From assembly GCA_964528575.1 (NCBI GenBank), contig CAZGTQ010000048.1, positions 1-51,730 of the forward strand: a DNA stretch of 51,730 nucleotides, read 5' to 3'. Positions within the stretch are counted from its first letter, which is position 1. Each line of letters starts with the position of its first letter. The notes under the pieces are model-generated. The model worked only from the letters and a program-made list of their open reading frames with translations. It ran no database searches and was not told where the DNA came from. Both the position numbers and the translations under genes were made by a program. This document shows, in pieces, positions 7,954-15,723 of this stretch. The stretch comes from CAZGTQ01 sp964528575. GTDB lineage: Bacteria > Planctomycetota > UBA1135 > GCA-002686595.

Positions 7954-7988
7954 CCAGTCCACAGCCAGGTCTACAACCAGGTCCACAG
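7954..7988. repeat. Three-copy 12-bp tandem repeat between ketosynthase and ACP genes
   Basis: CCAGTCCACAG (7954-7964), CCAGGTCTACAA (7965-7976) and CCAGGTCCACAG (7977-7988) fill most of the 64-bp gap. The first unit is 1 bp shorter. No ribosome site is visible before the ACP start, so the repeat sits in the ACP translation-initiation region. Confidence 0.85.
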
Positions 7989-8005
7989 CAAAGCACCCGA
8001 CGATC

Positions 8006-8281
8006 ATGACCGACGAAGACATCGTCCTCGCCATCAAGGACATCATCGCGACGATCGCGCCCGACGAGGAGCTCTCGCAACTCGACCCGAGCGAGCGTCT
8101 GCGGGACCAGATCGAGCTCGACTCGATGGACTTCCTCGACATCGTCATGGAGCTGCGCAAGCTCTACGGCGTGCAGATCCCCGAGGAGGAGTACAAGGAG
8201 CTCGCGACGCTCGACGGCTGCGTCTCCTATCTGAAGCCGAAGCTGAAGGGCAAGCAGCTCCACTGCGCGAGCAGCGCGTGA
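8006..8281 (+). CDS. Acyl carrier protein
   Basis: 91 residues. Carries growing acyl intermediates on a phosphopantetheine arm attached to Ser40 in the motif IELDSMDFLDIV. The chain is acidic and helical, with the helix after the serine (MDFLDIVMELRKLYG) as in ACPs, and ends in a short Lys-rich tail with a Cys. A phosphopantetheinyl transferase encoded 4 kb downstream in the same operon is the likely activator. Its place between the ketosynthase and the FAD oxidoreductases suggests those enzymes act on ACP-bound chains. The gene is separated from the next by 19 bp. Confidence 0.92.
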   Translation: MTDEDIVLAIKDIIATIAPDEELSQLDPSERLRDQIELDSMDFLDIVMELRKLYGVQIPEEEYKELATLDGCVSYLKPKLKGKQLHCASSA

Positions 8282-8300
8282 GCGCGAGGAGCGCCTCTCC

Positions 8301-9698
8301 GTGCGATACGACGCGCTCGTCATCGGCGCCGGGATGTCCGGACTGGCAGCGGGGCTCCGCCTCGCTCAGTTCGGCCTGCGCGTCGCCGTGCTCGAACGCC
8401 ACTATCTCTGGGGCGGTCTCAACTCGTACTACCGGCAGGCGGGCCGGCGCATCGACTCCGGCCTGCACGCGCTGACGAACTGGGCGCCGCGCGGCGCGCG
8501 CGGCCGCCCGCTCACGCGCATCCTGCGCCAGTTGCGCATCCCACACGACGAGCTGCGCTTGGGCGAGCAGCTCGGCTCCGAGATCCGGATGGGCGGCGCG
8601 CGGCTCGAGTTCACGAACGACTTCGCCGTCCTGCGCGACTCGGTCGCCGCCGCGTTCCCCGCCGAGGCCGAGCGCTTCGACCGCCTCGCCGCCGATCTGG
8701 CCGAGCGTCCGCTCGACCCCTCCGGCCGCCCGGCGCGCTCGGCGCGCGCGATGCTCTCCGAGCGCCTGCGCGACCCGCTGCTCGTCGACGCGCTCCTGTT
8801 GCCGGCGTGCTACTACGGCAGCGCGCGCGCGAACGACGTCGACGAGGAGCAGTTCACGATCCTGTTCCACAGCATCTTCCTCGAGGGCCTCGCGCGCCCC
8901 GATGGCGGCGTCAAGCGACTGCTCGATGCGCTCGTCCGTCGCCTGCGCGCGGCGGGAGCCGAGCTGCGCATGCGCTCGGGCGTCGCGCGCATCGTGCACG
9001 AGGCCGGCGTGGCGCGCGGCGTCGTGCTCGACGACGGCACCGAGCTCGAGGCGGACCGCGTGCTCTCCTCGGCCGGCTGGGTCGAGACGCTGCGCCTGTG
9101 CGGAACGGACGTCGCCGCGTCGCTCGCGCCGGCCGACGAGGGAACGCTCTCGTTCCTGGAGGCCGTCTCGATCGGCTCGCTGAAGCCGGCCGAGCTCGGC
9201 TGCCGCACGACGACCGCGTTCTTCTGCGACAGCGAGCGCTTCGAGTACGCGCCGCCGGACGAGCTCGCGGATCCGCGCTCCGGCGTGATCTCGCTCCCGA
9301 ACAACTTCGAGGGGCAGAGCGAGCTCGACGAAGGCTGGACGCGGGTCAGCTTGCTCGCGCACCCGACGCGCTGGGGCACGCTCGGGCGCGAGCAGTACCT
9401 GCGCGAGAAGGAGCGCTGGAGCGAGCGCGCGCTCGACGTCGCGAGCCGCTACGTGCCCGACCCGCGGCCGCACGAGCTGCACCGCGACACGTTCACGCCG
9501 CTCACGATCCGCCGCTTCACCGGCAGGGTGAACGGGGCCGTGTACGGCAGTCCGACGAAGCACCCCGACGGGACGACGCCGCTGCGGCGCCTGTACGTGT
9601 GCGGAACCGACCAGGGCCTGCTCGGCGTCGTCGGCGCCATGCTCTCGGGGATCACCATCGCGAACCGCCATGCGCTGCGAGGAGCGGCGACCGCATGA
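8301..9698 (+). CDS. CrtI-like FAD-dependent oxidoreductase 1
   Basis: 465 residues. N-terminal Rossmann motif GAGMSG (9-14) with the ribose-binding Glu32 (VLERHY) and the C-terminal FAD segment YVCGTDQGLLGVVGAMLSG mark the phytoene desaturase/amine-oxidase superfamily. Family members add or move double bonds in polyenes or oxidise other substrates; here the substrate is probably an ACP-bound chain (inference from position). The start is GTG 8301, supported by AGGAG at 8286-8290 and by the Rossmann motif beginning at residue 9. It overlaps the next gene by 4 bp. No carotenoid synthase genes are nearby, which argues against carotenoid synthesis. Confidence 0.8.
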   Translation: MRYDALVIGAGMSGLAAGLRLAQFGLRVAVLERHYLWGGLNSYYRQAGRRIDSGLHALTNWAPRGARGRPLTRILRQLRIPHDELRLGEQLGSEIRMGGARLEFTNDFAVLRDSVAAAFPAEAERFDRLAADLAERPLDPSGRPARSARAMLSERLRDPLLVDALLLPACYYGSARANDVDEEQFTILFHSIFLEGLARPDGGVKRLLDALVRRLRAAGAELRMRSGVARIVHEAGVARGVVLDDGTELEADRVLSSAGWVETLRLCGTDVAASLAPADEGTLSFLEAVSIGSLKPAELGCRTTTAFFCDSERFEYAPPDELADPRSGVISLPNNFEGQSELDEGWTRVSLLAHPTRWGTLGREQYLREKERWSERALDVASRYVPDPRPHELHRDTFTPLTIRRFTGRVNGAVYGSPTKHPDGTTPLRRLYVCGTDQGLLGVVGAMLSGITIANRHALRGAATA

Positions 9699-11194
9699 CG
9701 CGCAACCGAACACGGCGTTCGCAGGCGCCGCGCTACCACAAGGGCAGCACCGACGGGAAGCGGCCGATCCGCTTCGACCCGCTCGCGGACTTGCGCCCGA
9801 GCTACGACGTCGTCGTCATCGGCAGCGGGCTCGCGGGGCTCACCGCCGCGAACGTGCTCGCGCGCGCGGGCCGCTCGGTCTGCCTGCTCGAGCAGCACTA
9901 CAACCTCGGCGGGCTCGCGACGTGGTTCAAGCGGCGCGGCGGGCACCTGTTCGACATCTCGCTGCACGGGTTCCCGATCGGCATGCAGAAGACGTGCCGC
10001 AAGTACTGGAACCTCGACATCGCGAACAGCATCGTCCAGCTCGACGGCATCCGCTACGAGAACCCGCAGTTCGAGTTCGCGACCGAGTTCACCCGCGACG
10101 ACTTCACCGACAAGCTCGAGCGCGAGCTCCGCGTTCCCCGCGCGACGATCGAAGCGTTCTACGACGAGCTGCGCCGGATGGACTTCTTCGACTCGACCGA
10201 CGAGACGGCGGCCGAGCTGTTCGAGCGCTTCTTCCCCGGCCGCAACGACGTGCACCGGCTCCTGATGGAGCCGATCACGTACGCGAACGGCTCGACGCTC
10301 GAGGACCCGGCGATCGCGTACGGAATCGTGTTCTCGAACTTCATGAGCAAAGGCGTCTACACGTTTCGCGGCGGCACGGACGTGCTCGTCGCGCACATGA
10401 AGCGCGAGCTGGCGAAGAACGGAGTCGACCTGTTCAACCATGCCGCGGTCGAGCGCGTCGTCGTCGAGAACGGCCGCATCGCCGGGGTCGTCGTGAACGG
10501 CCGCTTCGTCGGCGCGACCGCGGTGCTCTCGAACGCGAGCGTGAAGACGACCGTCGAGCGACTCGTCGGCGCCGAGCACTTCGACGCGGAGTTCGCCGCC
10601 CGCACGCGCGCCGTGCGGCTGAACAACTCGAGCTGCCAGGTCTACCTCGGCCTGCGCGCCGGGGCGAGCATCCCGTGGCTCTGCGACCTGCTCTTCCACT
10701 CGACGCGCCCGACGTTCGACTCGCCCTCGCTGTGCGACATGCACGGCGAGAGCCGCACGTTCTCGTTCTACTACCCGAAGATCCGGCCCGGCTCGGACCG
10801 CTACACGATCGTCAGCTCGACGAACGCGCGCTGGGAGGACTGGGCCCCACTCGACGACGCGGCCTACGAGCGCGAGAAGGCGCGCCTCGTCGAGGACACG
10901 ATCGCGTGCCTCGACGCGCGCCTGCCGGGCACGCGGGAGAAGATCGAGCACGCCGAGGCCGCGACGCCGCGCACGTTCGCGTTCTACGCGGACCTCCCGC
11001 AGGGCACGTCGTTCGGGACGAAGTTCGAGGGCCTGCAGGTGAGCTTCGACCTGCCCAAGCAGATCGCGGGCCTGTACCACGCCGGCAGCGTCGGGATCAT
11101 CATGTCCGGCTGGCTCGGAGCGGCGAACTACGGCGCGATCGCGGCGAACAAGGTCGACGCGTTCCTGCACGGGCTCGTAGAGGCGACGGCATGA
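9695..11194 (+). CDS. CrtI-like FAD-dependent oxidoreductase 2
   Basis: 499 residues. Second enzyme of the same superfamily, with GSGLAG (43-48), the acidic LLEQHYNLGG segment, and a C-terminal FAD motif ending GIIMSGWLGAANYGA. It has a basic 35-residue N-terminal extension before the Rossmann fold that its neighbour lacks. The two are clearly related but diverged, for example in the central substrate region, so they may act at different positions or steps on one chain. ATG 9695 overlaps the previous stop by 4 bp, and the dehydratase start overlaps its stop by 4 bp, indicating translational coupling. Desaturase, isomerase and cyclisation roles are all possible; none can be proven from sequence. 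Confidence 0.8.
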   Translation: MTRNRTRRSQAPRYHKGSTDGKRPIRFDPLADLRPSYDVVVIGSGLAGLTAANVLARAGRSVCLLEQHYNLGGLATWFKRRGGHLFDISLHGFPIGMQKTCRKYWNLDIANSIVQLDGIRYENPQFEFATEFTRDDFTDKLERELRVPRATIEAFYDELRRMDFFDSTDETAAELFERFFPGRNDVHRLLMEPITYANGSTLEDPAIAYGIVFSNFMSKGVYTFRGGTDVLVAHMKRELAKNGVDLFNHAAVERVVVENGRIAGVVVNGRFVGATAVLSNASVKTTVERLVGAEHFDAEFAARTRAVRLNNSSCQVYLGLRAGASIPWLCDLLFHSTRPTFDSPSLCDMHGESRTFSFYYPKIRPGSDRYTIVSSTNARWEDWAPLDDAAYEREKARLVEDTIACLDARLPGTREKIEHAEAATPRTFAFYADLPQGTSFGTKFEGLQVSFDLPKQIAGLYHAGSVGIIMSGWLGAANYGAIAANKVDAFLHGLVEATA

Positions 11195-11652
11195 GCGCAT
11201 CCGCCGACCGCGCCGCGATCGAGGCCGCGCTCCCCCACCGCGACCCGTTCTTGTTCGTCGACCGCGTCGCGGACGCCGGCGACGGCTGGATCGAGACGAC
11301 GTGGCGCGTTCCCGCCGGCGCCGACTGGTTCCGCGGCCACTACCCCGGCCGGCCCGTGATGCCCGGCGTCCTGATCTGCGAGCACGTCTTCCAGAGCGGC
11401 GCCCTGCTCGCCGCGCGCCTGCTGACGGGCGCAACGGACCGCGGCGGCGTGCCCGTGCTGACCAAGATCGACAGCGCGCGCTTCCGCCGCATCGTCGCTC
11501 CCGGCGAGGAGCTCGCGACGCGCGTCGAGCTCGCCGACCGCGCGGGTCCGGCGCTCGTGATGCGCGGCGACGTCCGCTGCGGGAGCGAGCGCGTCCTGCG
11601 CGTGGGGTTCACCGTCACCGCAACCGGCGCGGTCGCCGCGCTCGACCTCTGA
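11191..11652 (+). CDS. FabZ-type 3-hydroxyacyl-ACP dehydratase
   Basis: 153 residues, single hot-dog fold. It removes water from 3-hydroxyacyl-ACP. PHRDPFLFVDRV at the N-terminus is the FabZ signature, and His50 (RGHYPGRPVMPG) and Glu64 (LICEHVFQ) keep the 14-residue spacing of the E. coli FabZ catalytic pair. ATG 11191 overlaps the preceding stop by 4 bp. The stop at 11650-11652 overlaps an ATG that is part of a duplicated 17-mer at the junction to the reductase gene. Probable partner of the adjacent FabI-like reductase and the upstream ketosynthase. Confidence 0.92.
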   Translation: MSASADRAAIEAALPHRDPFLFVDRVADAGDGWIETTWRVPAGADWFRGHYPGRPVMPGVLICEHVFQSGALLAARLLTGATDRGGVPVLTKIDSARFRRIVAPGEELATRVELADRAGPALVMRGDVRCGSERVLRVGFTVTATGAVAALDL

Positions 11653-11678
11653 TGGACTGGCACCTCTGATGGACTGGC
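11645..11678 (+). repeat. Perfect 17-bp tandem duplication over the dehydratase/reductase junction
   Basis: ACCTCTGATGGACTGGC occurs at 11645-11661 and again at 11662-11678. Each copy contains a TGATG stop-start overlap. The first gives the dehydratase stop plus an ATG opening a 5-codon frame (MDWHL); the second carries the start used by the reductase. 17 is not a multiple of 3, so the extra copy is out of frame. Confidence 0.95.
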
Positions 11679-12472
11679 TCGGTCTCGCGGGACGTTCGAT
11701 CGTCGTCTGCGGCGTCGCGAACAAGAAGAGCGTCGGCTGGCACGTCGGCAAGCGGCTCGTCGAGGCGGGCGCCGAGGTGACGTGGGTCGTGCACACCGCG
11801 GCGCGGCGCGCGGAGCTCGCCGACCGGCTCGAGGGCGACGTGCTCGTGTGCGACGTCGAGAGCGAGGACGCGGTGCTCGCGCTCGCCGAGCGGCTCGCCG
11901 AGCGACAGCGGCCGGTCGACGGGCTCGTGCACTCGATCGCATTCGCGAACTACGCGGATGGGCCCAAGCCGTTCCACGCGACGAAGAAGAGCGACTTCCT
12001 GCAGGCCGTCGACGTCTCGTGCTTCAGCCTGATCGCGCTGTCGAACGCGTTGCGCGAGCTCTTCTCGCCCACCGCGTCCGTCGTGACGATCTCGATCTCC
12101 GACACCCGCATGGCGGCGGAGAACTACGGCTACATGGCGCCCGCGAAGGCCGCGCTCGACTCGACGGTCGTCTTCCTCGCGAAGAGCTTCAGCCGCACGT
12201 CGGGCGTGCGCTTCAACGCGGTCAAGGCGGGCCTGCTCAAGACCGCGTCGTCGGCCGGCATCCCCGGCTACCTCGAGAGCTACCTGTTCGCCGAGGCCTG
12301 CACGCTGCGCAAGCGCGCGCTCGAGACGGGCGAGGTCGCCGACGCCGCCCTGTTCCTGTTGTCCGACCGCTCGTCCGGCATGAACGGCCAGGGCCTGGTC
12401 GTCGACGCCGGCATGGGGTCGAACTACTTCGACCGCGACGTCGTCGAGCCGGCCACCCGCGTCGATGGCTGA
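11669..12472 (+). CDS. FabI-like enoyl-ACP reductase (SDR) with altered active site
   Basis: 267 residues. The NAD(P)H-binding GVANKKSVGW and the following HSIAFA and DVSCFS segments align with FabI. Tyr153-x6-Lys160 (NYGYMAPAK) matches E. coli Tyr156/Lys163. The second FabI tyrosine (Tyr146 in E. coli) is Ile143 here, and the usual SAGP segment reads KAGL, so substrate position or reaction may differ. It could reduce an unusual enoyl chain or act as another SDR reductase. The start ATG 11669 lies in the second copy of a 17-bp duplication and lacks a Shine-Dalgarno. It overlaps the transferase gene by 8 bp. Confidence 0.85.
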   Translation: MDWLGLAGRSIVVCGVANKKSVGWHVGKRLVEAGAEVTWVVHTAARRAELADRLEGDVLVCDVESEDAVLALAERLAERQRPVDGLVHSIAFANYADGPKPFHATKKSDFLQAVDVSCFSLIALSNALRELFSPTASVVTISISDTRMAAENYGYMAPAKAALDSTVVFLAKSFSRTSGVRFNAVKAGLLKTASSAGIPGYLESYLFAEACTLRKRALETGEVADAALFLLSDRSSGMNGQGLVVDAGMGSNYFDRDVVEPATRVDG

Positions 12473-13055
12473 CCTCGTCCTCTTCCCCGCGACGCGCCCG
12501 GTCGAGCGCGGCCTCGCCGGCCGCGCCCGCGTCGCCGCCCAGCGCGCCGCCGCGCGCGCCGCGTTCGCCGATTCCGCGGCCGCCGCGGGCGCGCCGCTGC
12601 GGGAGCTCGCCTGGCAGGAGGACGCGCCGGCGGCGCCGCGCGACGGCTGGCACGGCTCGCGCAGCCACGCCGCGGGCCTCGCGGTCGCGCTCTGCGCTCC
12701 GCCCGCGGCGGGACCGGTCGGCGTCGACGTCGAGTGGCTCGCGCGCCCGCGGCTCGGCGTCGTGCGCGCGCAGCTCGACGCGAGCGAGCGCGCGCTCGCC
12801 GGCGACGCGCCGCTCGGGCTCGCGCGCGCGTGGAGCGCGAAGGAGGCCGTGCTCAAGCTCGTCGGCGTCGGCGTCGCGGGCCTGCCGCGCTGCCGCGTCG
12901 TCGCGCTCGAGCAGCACGCCGCGCGCGTCGCGTACGAGGGGCGCACGTTCCGCGTCGCGCAGTACGTCGAGGACGAGCACGTCGTCGCCGTCGCGTGCGC
13001 GCGCGAGCCGTTCGCGCTCGTCCGCGCCGGGCGCGGCATCGGAGCGACTCCGTGA
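12465..13055 (+). CDS. 4'-phosphopantetheinyl transferase
   Basis: 196 residues. Transfers phosphopantetheine from CoA to the serine of carrier proteins. The two signature motifs are present: GVDVEW (metal binding, near residues 86-91) and WSAKEAVLK (near 126-134), with a Sfp/EntD-like layout. It overlaps the reductase gene by 8 bp and the OleB gene by 4 bp. The likely target is the ACP encoded at 8006-8281. A private transferase suggests that this carrier is kept apart from the housekeeping ACP; that is inference. Confidence 0.9.
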   Translation: MADLVLFPATRPVERGLAGRARVAAQRAAARAAFADSAAAAGAPLRELAWQEDAPAAPRDGWHGSRSHAAGLAVALCAPPAAGPVGVDVEWLARPRLGVVRAQLDASERALAGDAPLGLARAWSAKEAVLKLVGVGVAGLPRCRVVALEQHAARVAYEGRTFRVAQYVEDEHVVAVACAREPFALVRAGRGIGATP

Positions 13056-14023
13056 GCGCGACCGCCGCCGCCCCCTCGCCGCCGTTCGCGCAGGCACGCG
13101 TCGAGCGCGCGCGCCGCACGGTCGCGCCATTCGCCGCGCTCTATCCGTTCGAGCACCGCTTCCACGCGCTCGCGCGGCGGCCCGACGTCGCGCTGCACTA
13201 TCTCGATGAGGGCCCGCAGGGCCCGCTCGACGGGGGCGTGCTATCGCCGCTGCTCTGCGTCCACGGCAACCCGACGTGGTCGTTCTTCTTCCGCGACCTC
13301 GTCCTGCGCGAGCGAGCGCGCCGCCGCGTCGTCGCGCCCGACCACGTCGGCTGCGGCCTGTCCGACAAGCCGCAGGACGACGAGTACACGCTCGCGCGCC
13401 GCGTCGACGACCTCGAGGAGCTCGTCCTCGCGCTCGACCTCCGAGACGTCACGCTCGTCGCGCACGACTGGGGCGGAGCGATCGGCTTCGGCGTCGCTAC
13501 GCGCCACCCCGAGCGCTTCTCCCGCCTCGTGGTCCTCAACACGGCCGCGTTCCGTGCGCAACGCATCCCGCTGCGCATCGCCGCGTGCCGCGTGCCGCTC
13601 GTCGGCGCGCTCGCCGTGCGCGGCCTGGGCGCGTTCGAGCGCGCCGCGACGCGCATGGCGGTCGAGCGCGCGCTCCCCGCGCTCGTGCGCCGCGGCTACG
13701 TCGCTCCCTACGATTCGCCCGCGCACCGCGTCGCCGTGCACGCTTTCGTGCGCGACATCCCGGTGCGGCCGTCGCACCGCTCGTACGCCGAGCTCGTGCG
13801 CATCGAGCGCGGTCTGGAGCGCCTCGCGCACCTGCCCACGCTCGTCGTGTGGGGCGAGCGCGACTGGTGCTTCACGCCGCGCTTTCGCGCCGAGTGGGAG
13901 CGGCGCTTCCCGCGCGCGCAGGTGCTGCGCATCGAGGACGCCGGCCATTGGGTGCTCGAGGACGCCGGCGAGCGCGCGCTCGGCCGCATCGAGCGGTTCC
14001 TAACGGAGAACGACGCGCCATGA
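13052..14023 (+). CDS. oleB: OleB, alpha/beta hydrolase-fold beta-lactone decarboxylase
   Basis: 323 residues, haloalkane-dehalogenase-like. OleB turns the cis-beta-lactone made by OleC into a cis-olefin and CO2. The oxyanion motif HGNPTWSFFF, nucleophile Asp139 (VAHDWGGAIG), acid Asp271 (WGERDWCF) and His299 (DAGHWVLED) are all present. The fold alone would also fit a haloalkane dehalogenase; position directly before oleC and oleD decides the call. The start is GTG 13052, overlapping the previous stop by 4 bp. The neighbouring gene starts in the same way, which supports coupled translation of the oleBCD block. Confidence 0.9.
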   Translation: MSATAAAPSPPFAQARVERARRTVAPFAALYPFEHRFHALARRPDVALHYLDEGPQGPLDGGVLSPLLCVHGNPTWSFFFRDLVLRERARRRVVAPDHVGCGLSDKPQDDEYTLARRVDDLEELVLALDLRDVTLVAHDWGGAIGFGVATRHPERFSRLVVLNTAAFRAQRIPLRIAACRVPLVGALAVRGLGAFERAATRMAVERALPALVRRGYVAPYDSPAHRVAVHAFVRDIPVRPSHRSYAELVRIERGLERLAHLPTLVVWGERDWCFTPRFRAEWERRFPRAQVLRIEDAGHWVLEDAGERALGRIERFLTENDAP

Positions 14024-15723
14024 CGACGTCCACCGCCGTAGCCGGCGACGCGTTCGCCGGCCTGGGAGCGCTCGACGAGCGCGTCAACGTCGCGTCGAGC
14101 CTGCGCGCCTGGGCCGAGCTCGAGCCCGAGCGCGCTGCGGTGCGCGTGCCGGCGGGACGCGGAGCGTGGCGCGACACGAGCTACGCCGAGCTCGAGCGCC
14201 GCAGCGACGACGTCGCGCGCGCCTTCGCGCTCGCCGGCGTCGAGTCGGGCGACCGCGCGTGCGTCTTCGTGCGCCCAGGCGCCGAGCTGATCGCGATCGT
14301 CTACGCGCTGTTCAAGCTCGGCGCGGTCCCGGTGCTGATCGATCCCGGCATGGGCCGGCGGCGCCTGCTCGCGAGCGTCGCGCGCATCGCGCCGCGCGCG
14401 TTCGTCGGGATCCCCGCCGCGCAGGCCGCCCGCACGCTCTTCCCGCGCTCGTTCCGCTCGGTCGAGCTCTTCGTCACCGTCGGCCGGCGGCTCGGCTGGA
14501 GCGGCGCGAGTCTGTCCTCGCTCGTCGCGCGCGCCGCGGGCACGCCCGGCCCGCTCGCGATCGCGGACACGCCGCGCGACGCCGTCGCCGCGGTCCTGTT
14601 CACGTCCGGCAGCACCGGACCGCCGAAGGGCGTCGCGTACACGCACGGCATGTTCGACGCGCAGCGCCGCGCGCTCGCCGCGATGTACGACTTCCGCGCG
14701 GGCGAGGTCGACCTCGCGTGCTTCCCGCTCTTCGCGCTGTTCGACACGGCGCTGGGGATGACGAGCGCGTTCCCCCAGCTCGATCCATCCCGACCCGGCC
14801 GCTGCGACCCTGCGCGGATCGCCGCGGCGCTCGACGAGACGGGCGCGACGCTCACGTTCGGCTCCCCCGCGATCTGGCGCCGCGTCGCGCCGTGGTGCCA
14901 CGAGCGCGGCCGCACGTTCCCCGCGCTGCGGCGCATCCTCGTCGCGGGAGCGCCCGTGCCGCCCGCGCTCGTCGCTCGGCTGCGCGCGCTGCTCGCGGCC
15001 GACGGCGAGGTGCACACGCCGTACGGCGCCACCGAGGCGCTGCCGGTCGCCAGCATCGCCGGCCGCGAGATCCTCGCGCTGCGCGCGCGCACCGAGGCGG
15101 GCGAGGGCACGTGCGTCGGCCGGCTCGCACCCGGCATCGAGGCCCGCATCGTCGCGGTCGGCGACGGCGCCCTGGAGTCGATCGAGGACGCGCGCGAGGT
15201 GCGGAGTGGCGCGTGGGGCGAGATCGTCGTGCGCGGCCCCGTCGTGACGCAGGAGTACGAGCGCGAGCCCGCGCACACGGCGGCGGCGAAGATCCCCGGC
15301 GCGGCGCCGGGCGCGCCCGCGTGGCACCGCATGGGCGACATCGGCCGCATCGACGCCGAGGGACGGCTCTGGTTCGCCGGCCGCAAGGCGCACCGCCTGC
15401 GCACCGCCGAGGGCGTGCGCTTCCCCGTCCCGGTCGAGAACGTCGCGAACACCGTCGACGGCGTGCGCCGGACCGCGCTCGTCGGCGTCGGCCCGGCCGG
15501 CGAGCAGGAGCCGGTGCTCGTCGTCGAAGCCGAAGGCGGCGTGCCCCGGGCCGCCGCGCGCGCTACGCTCGCCGCTGCCGTGCGCCGGCGCGTCGCCGAG
15601 CACGTCCCCGACCTTCCGCTCCGCGCCGTGCTGTTCCACACCGCGTTCCCCGTCGACGTGCGCCACAACGCGAAGATCCACCGCGAGGAGCTCGCCCTCT
15701 GGGCGGAGGCCGAGCTGGCATGA
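14020..15723 (+). CDS. oleC: OleC, beta-lactone synthetase (AMP-forming ligase family)
   Basis: 567 residues. Uses ATP to activate the 2-alkyl-3-hydroxyalkanoate and close it to a beta-lactone. Adenylation motifs in order: TSGSTGPPKG (195-204), YGATEALPVA, GDIGRIDAEGRLWFAGRK, and Lys552 near the C-terminus (HNAKIHREE). The RKAHR segment in place of the usual RxKD is typical of OleC-like ligases. The ATG at 14020 overlaps oleB by 4 bp and the stop overlaps oleD by 4 bp. A plain fatty acyl-CoA ligase is the alternative, but oleB and oleD on both sides make OleC much more likely. Confidence 0.92.
   Translation: MTTSTAVAGDAFAGLGALDERVNVASSLRAWAELEPERAAVRVPAGRGAWRDTSYAELERRSDDVARAFALAGVESGDRACVFVRPGAELIAIVYALFKLGAVPVLIDPGMGRRRLLASVARIAPRAFVGIPAAQAARTLFPRSFRSVELFVTVGRRLGWSGASLSSLVARAAGTPGPLAIADTPRDAVAAVLFTSGSTGPPKGVAYTHGMFDAQRRALAAMYDFRAGEVDLACFPLFALFDTALGMTSAFPQLDPSRPGRCDPARIAAALDETGATLTFGSPAIWRRVAPWCHERGRTFPALRRILVAGAPVPPALVARLRALLAADGEVHTPYGATEALPVASIAGREILALRARTEAGEGTCVGRLAPGIEARIVAVGDGALESIEDAREVRSGAWGEIVVRGPVVTQEYEREPAHTAAAKIPGAAPGAPAWHRMGDIGRIDAEGRLWFAGRKAHRLRTAEGVRFPVPVENVANTVDGVRRTALVGVGPAGEQEPVLVVEAEGGVPRAAARATLAAAVRRRVAEHVPDLPLRAVLFHTAFPVDVRHNAKIHREELALWAEAELA

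Noticed and set aside
8301..11194. Carotenoid biosynthesis locus
   Set aside because: No crtB, crtE, cyclase or ketolase gene is nearby, and the flavoprotein genes are flanked by ACP and fatty-acid-type genes.
13052..14023. Haloalkane dehalogenase
   Set aside because: The fold and Asp nucleophile fit, but the gene is directly coupled to oleC and oleD, where OleB belongs.
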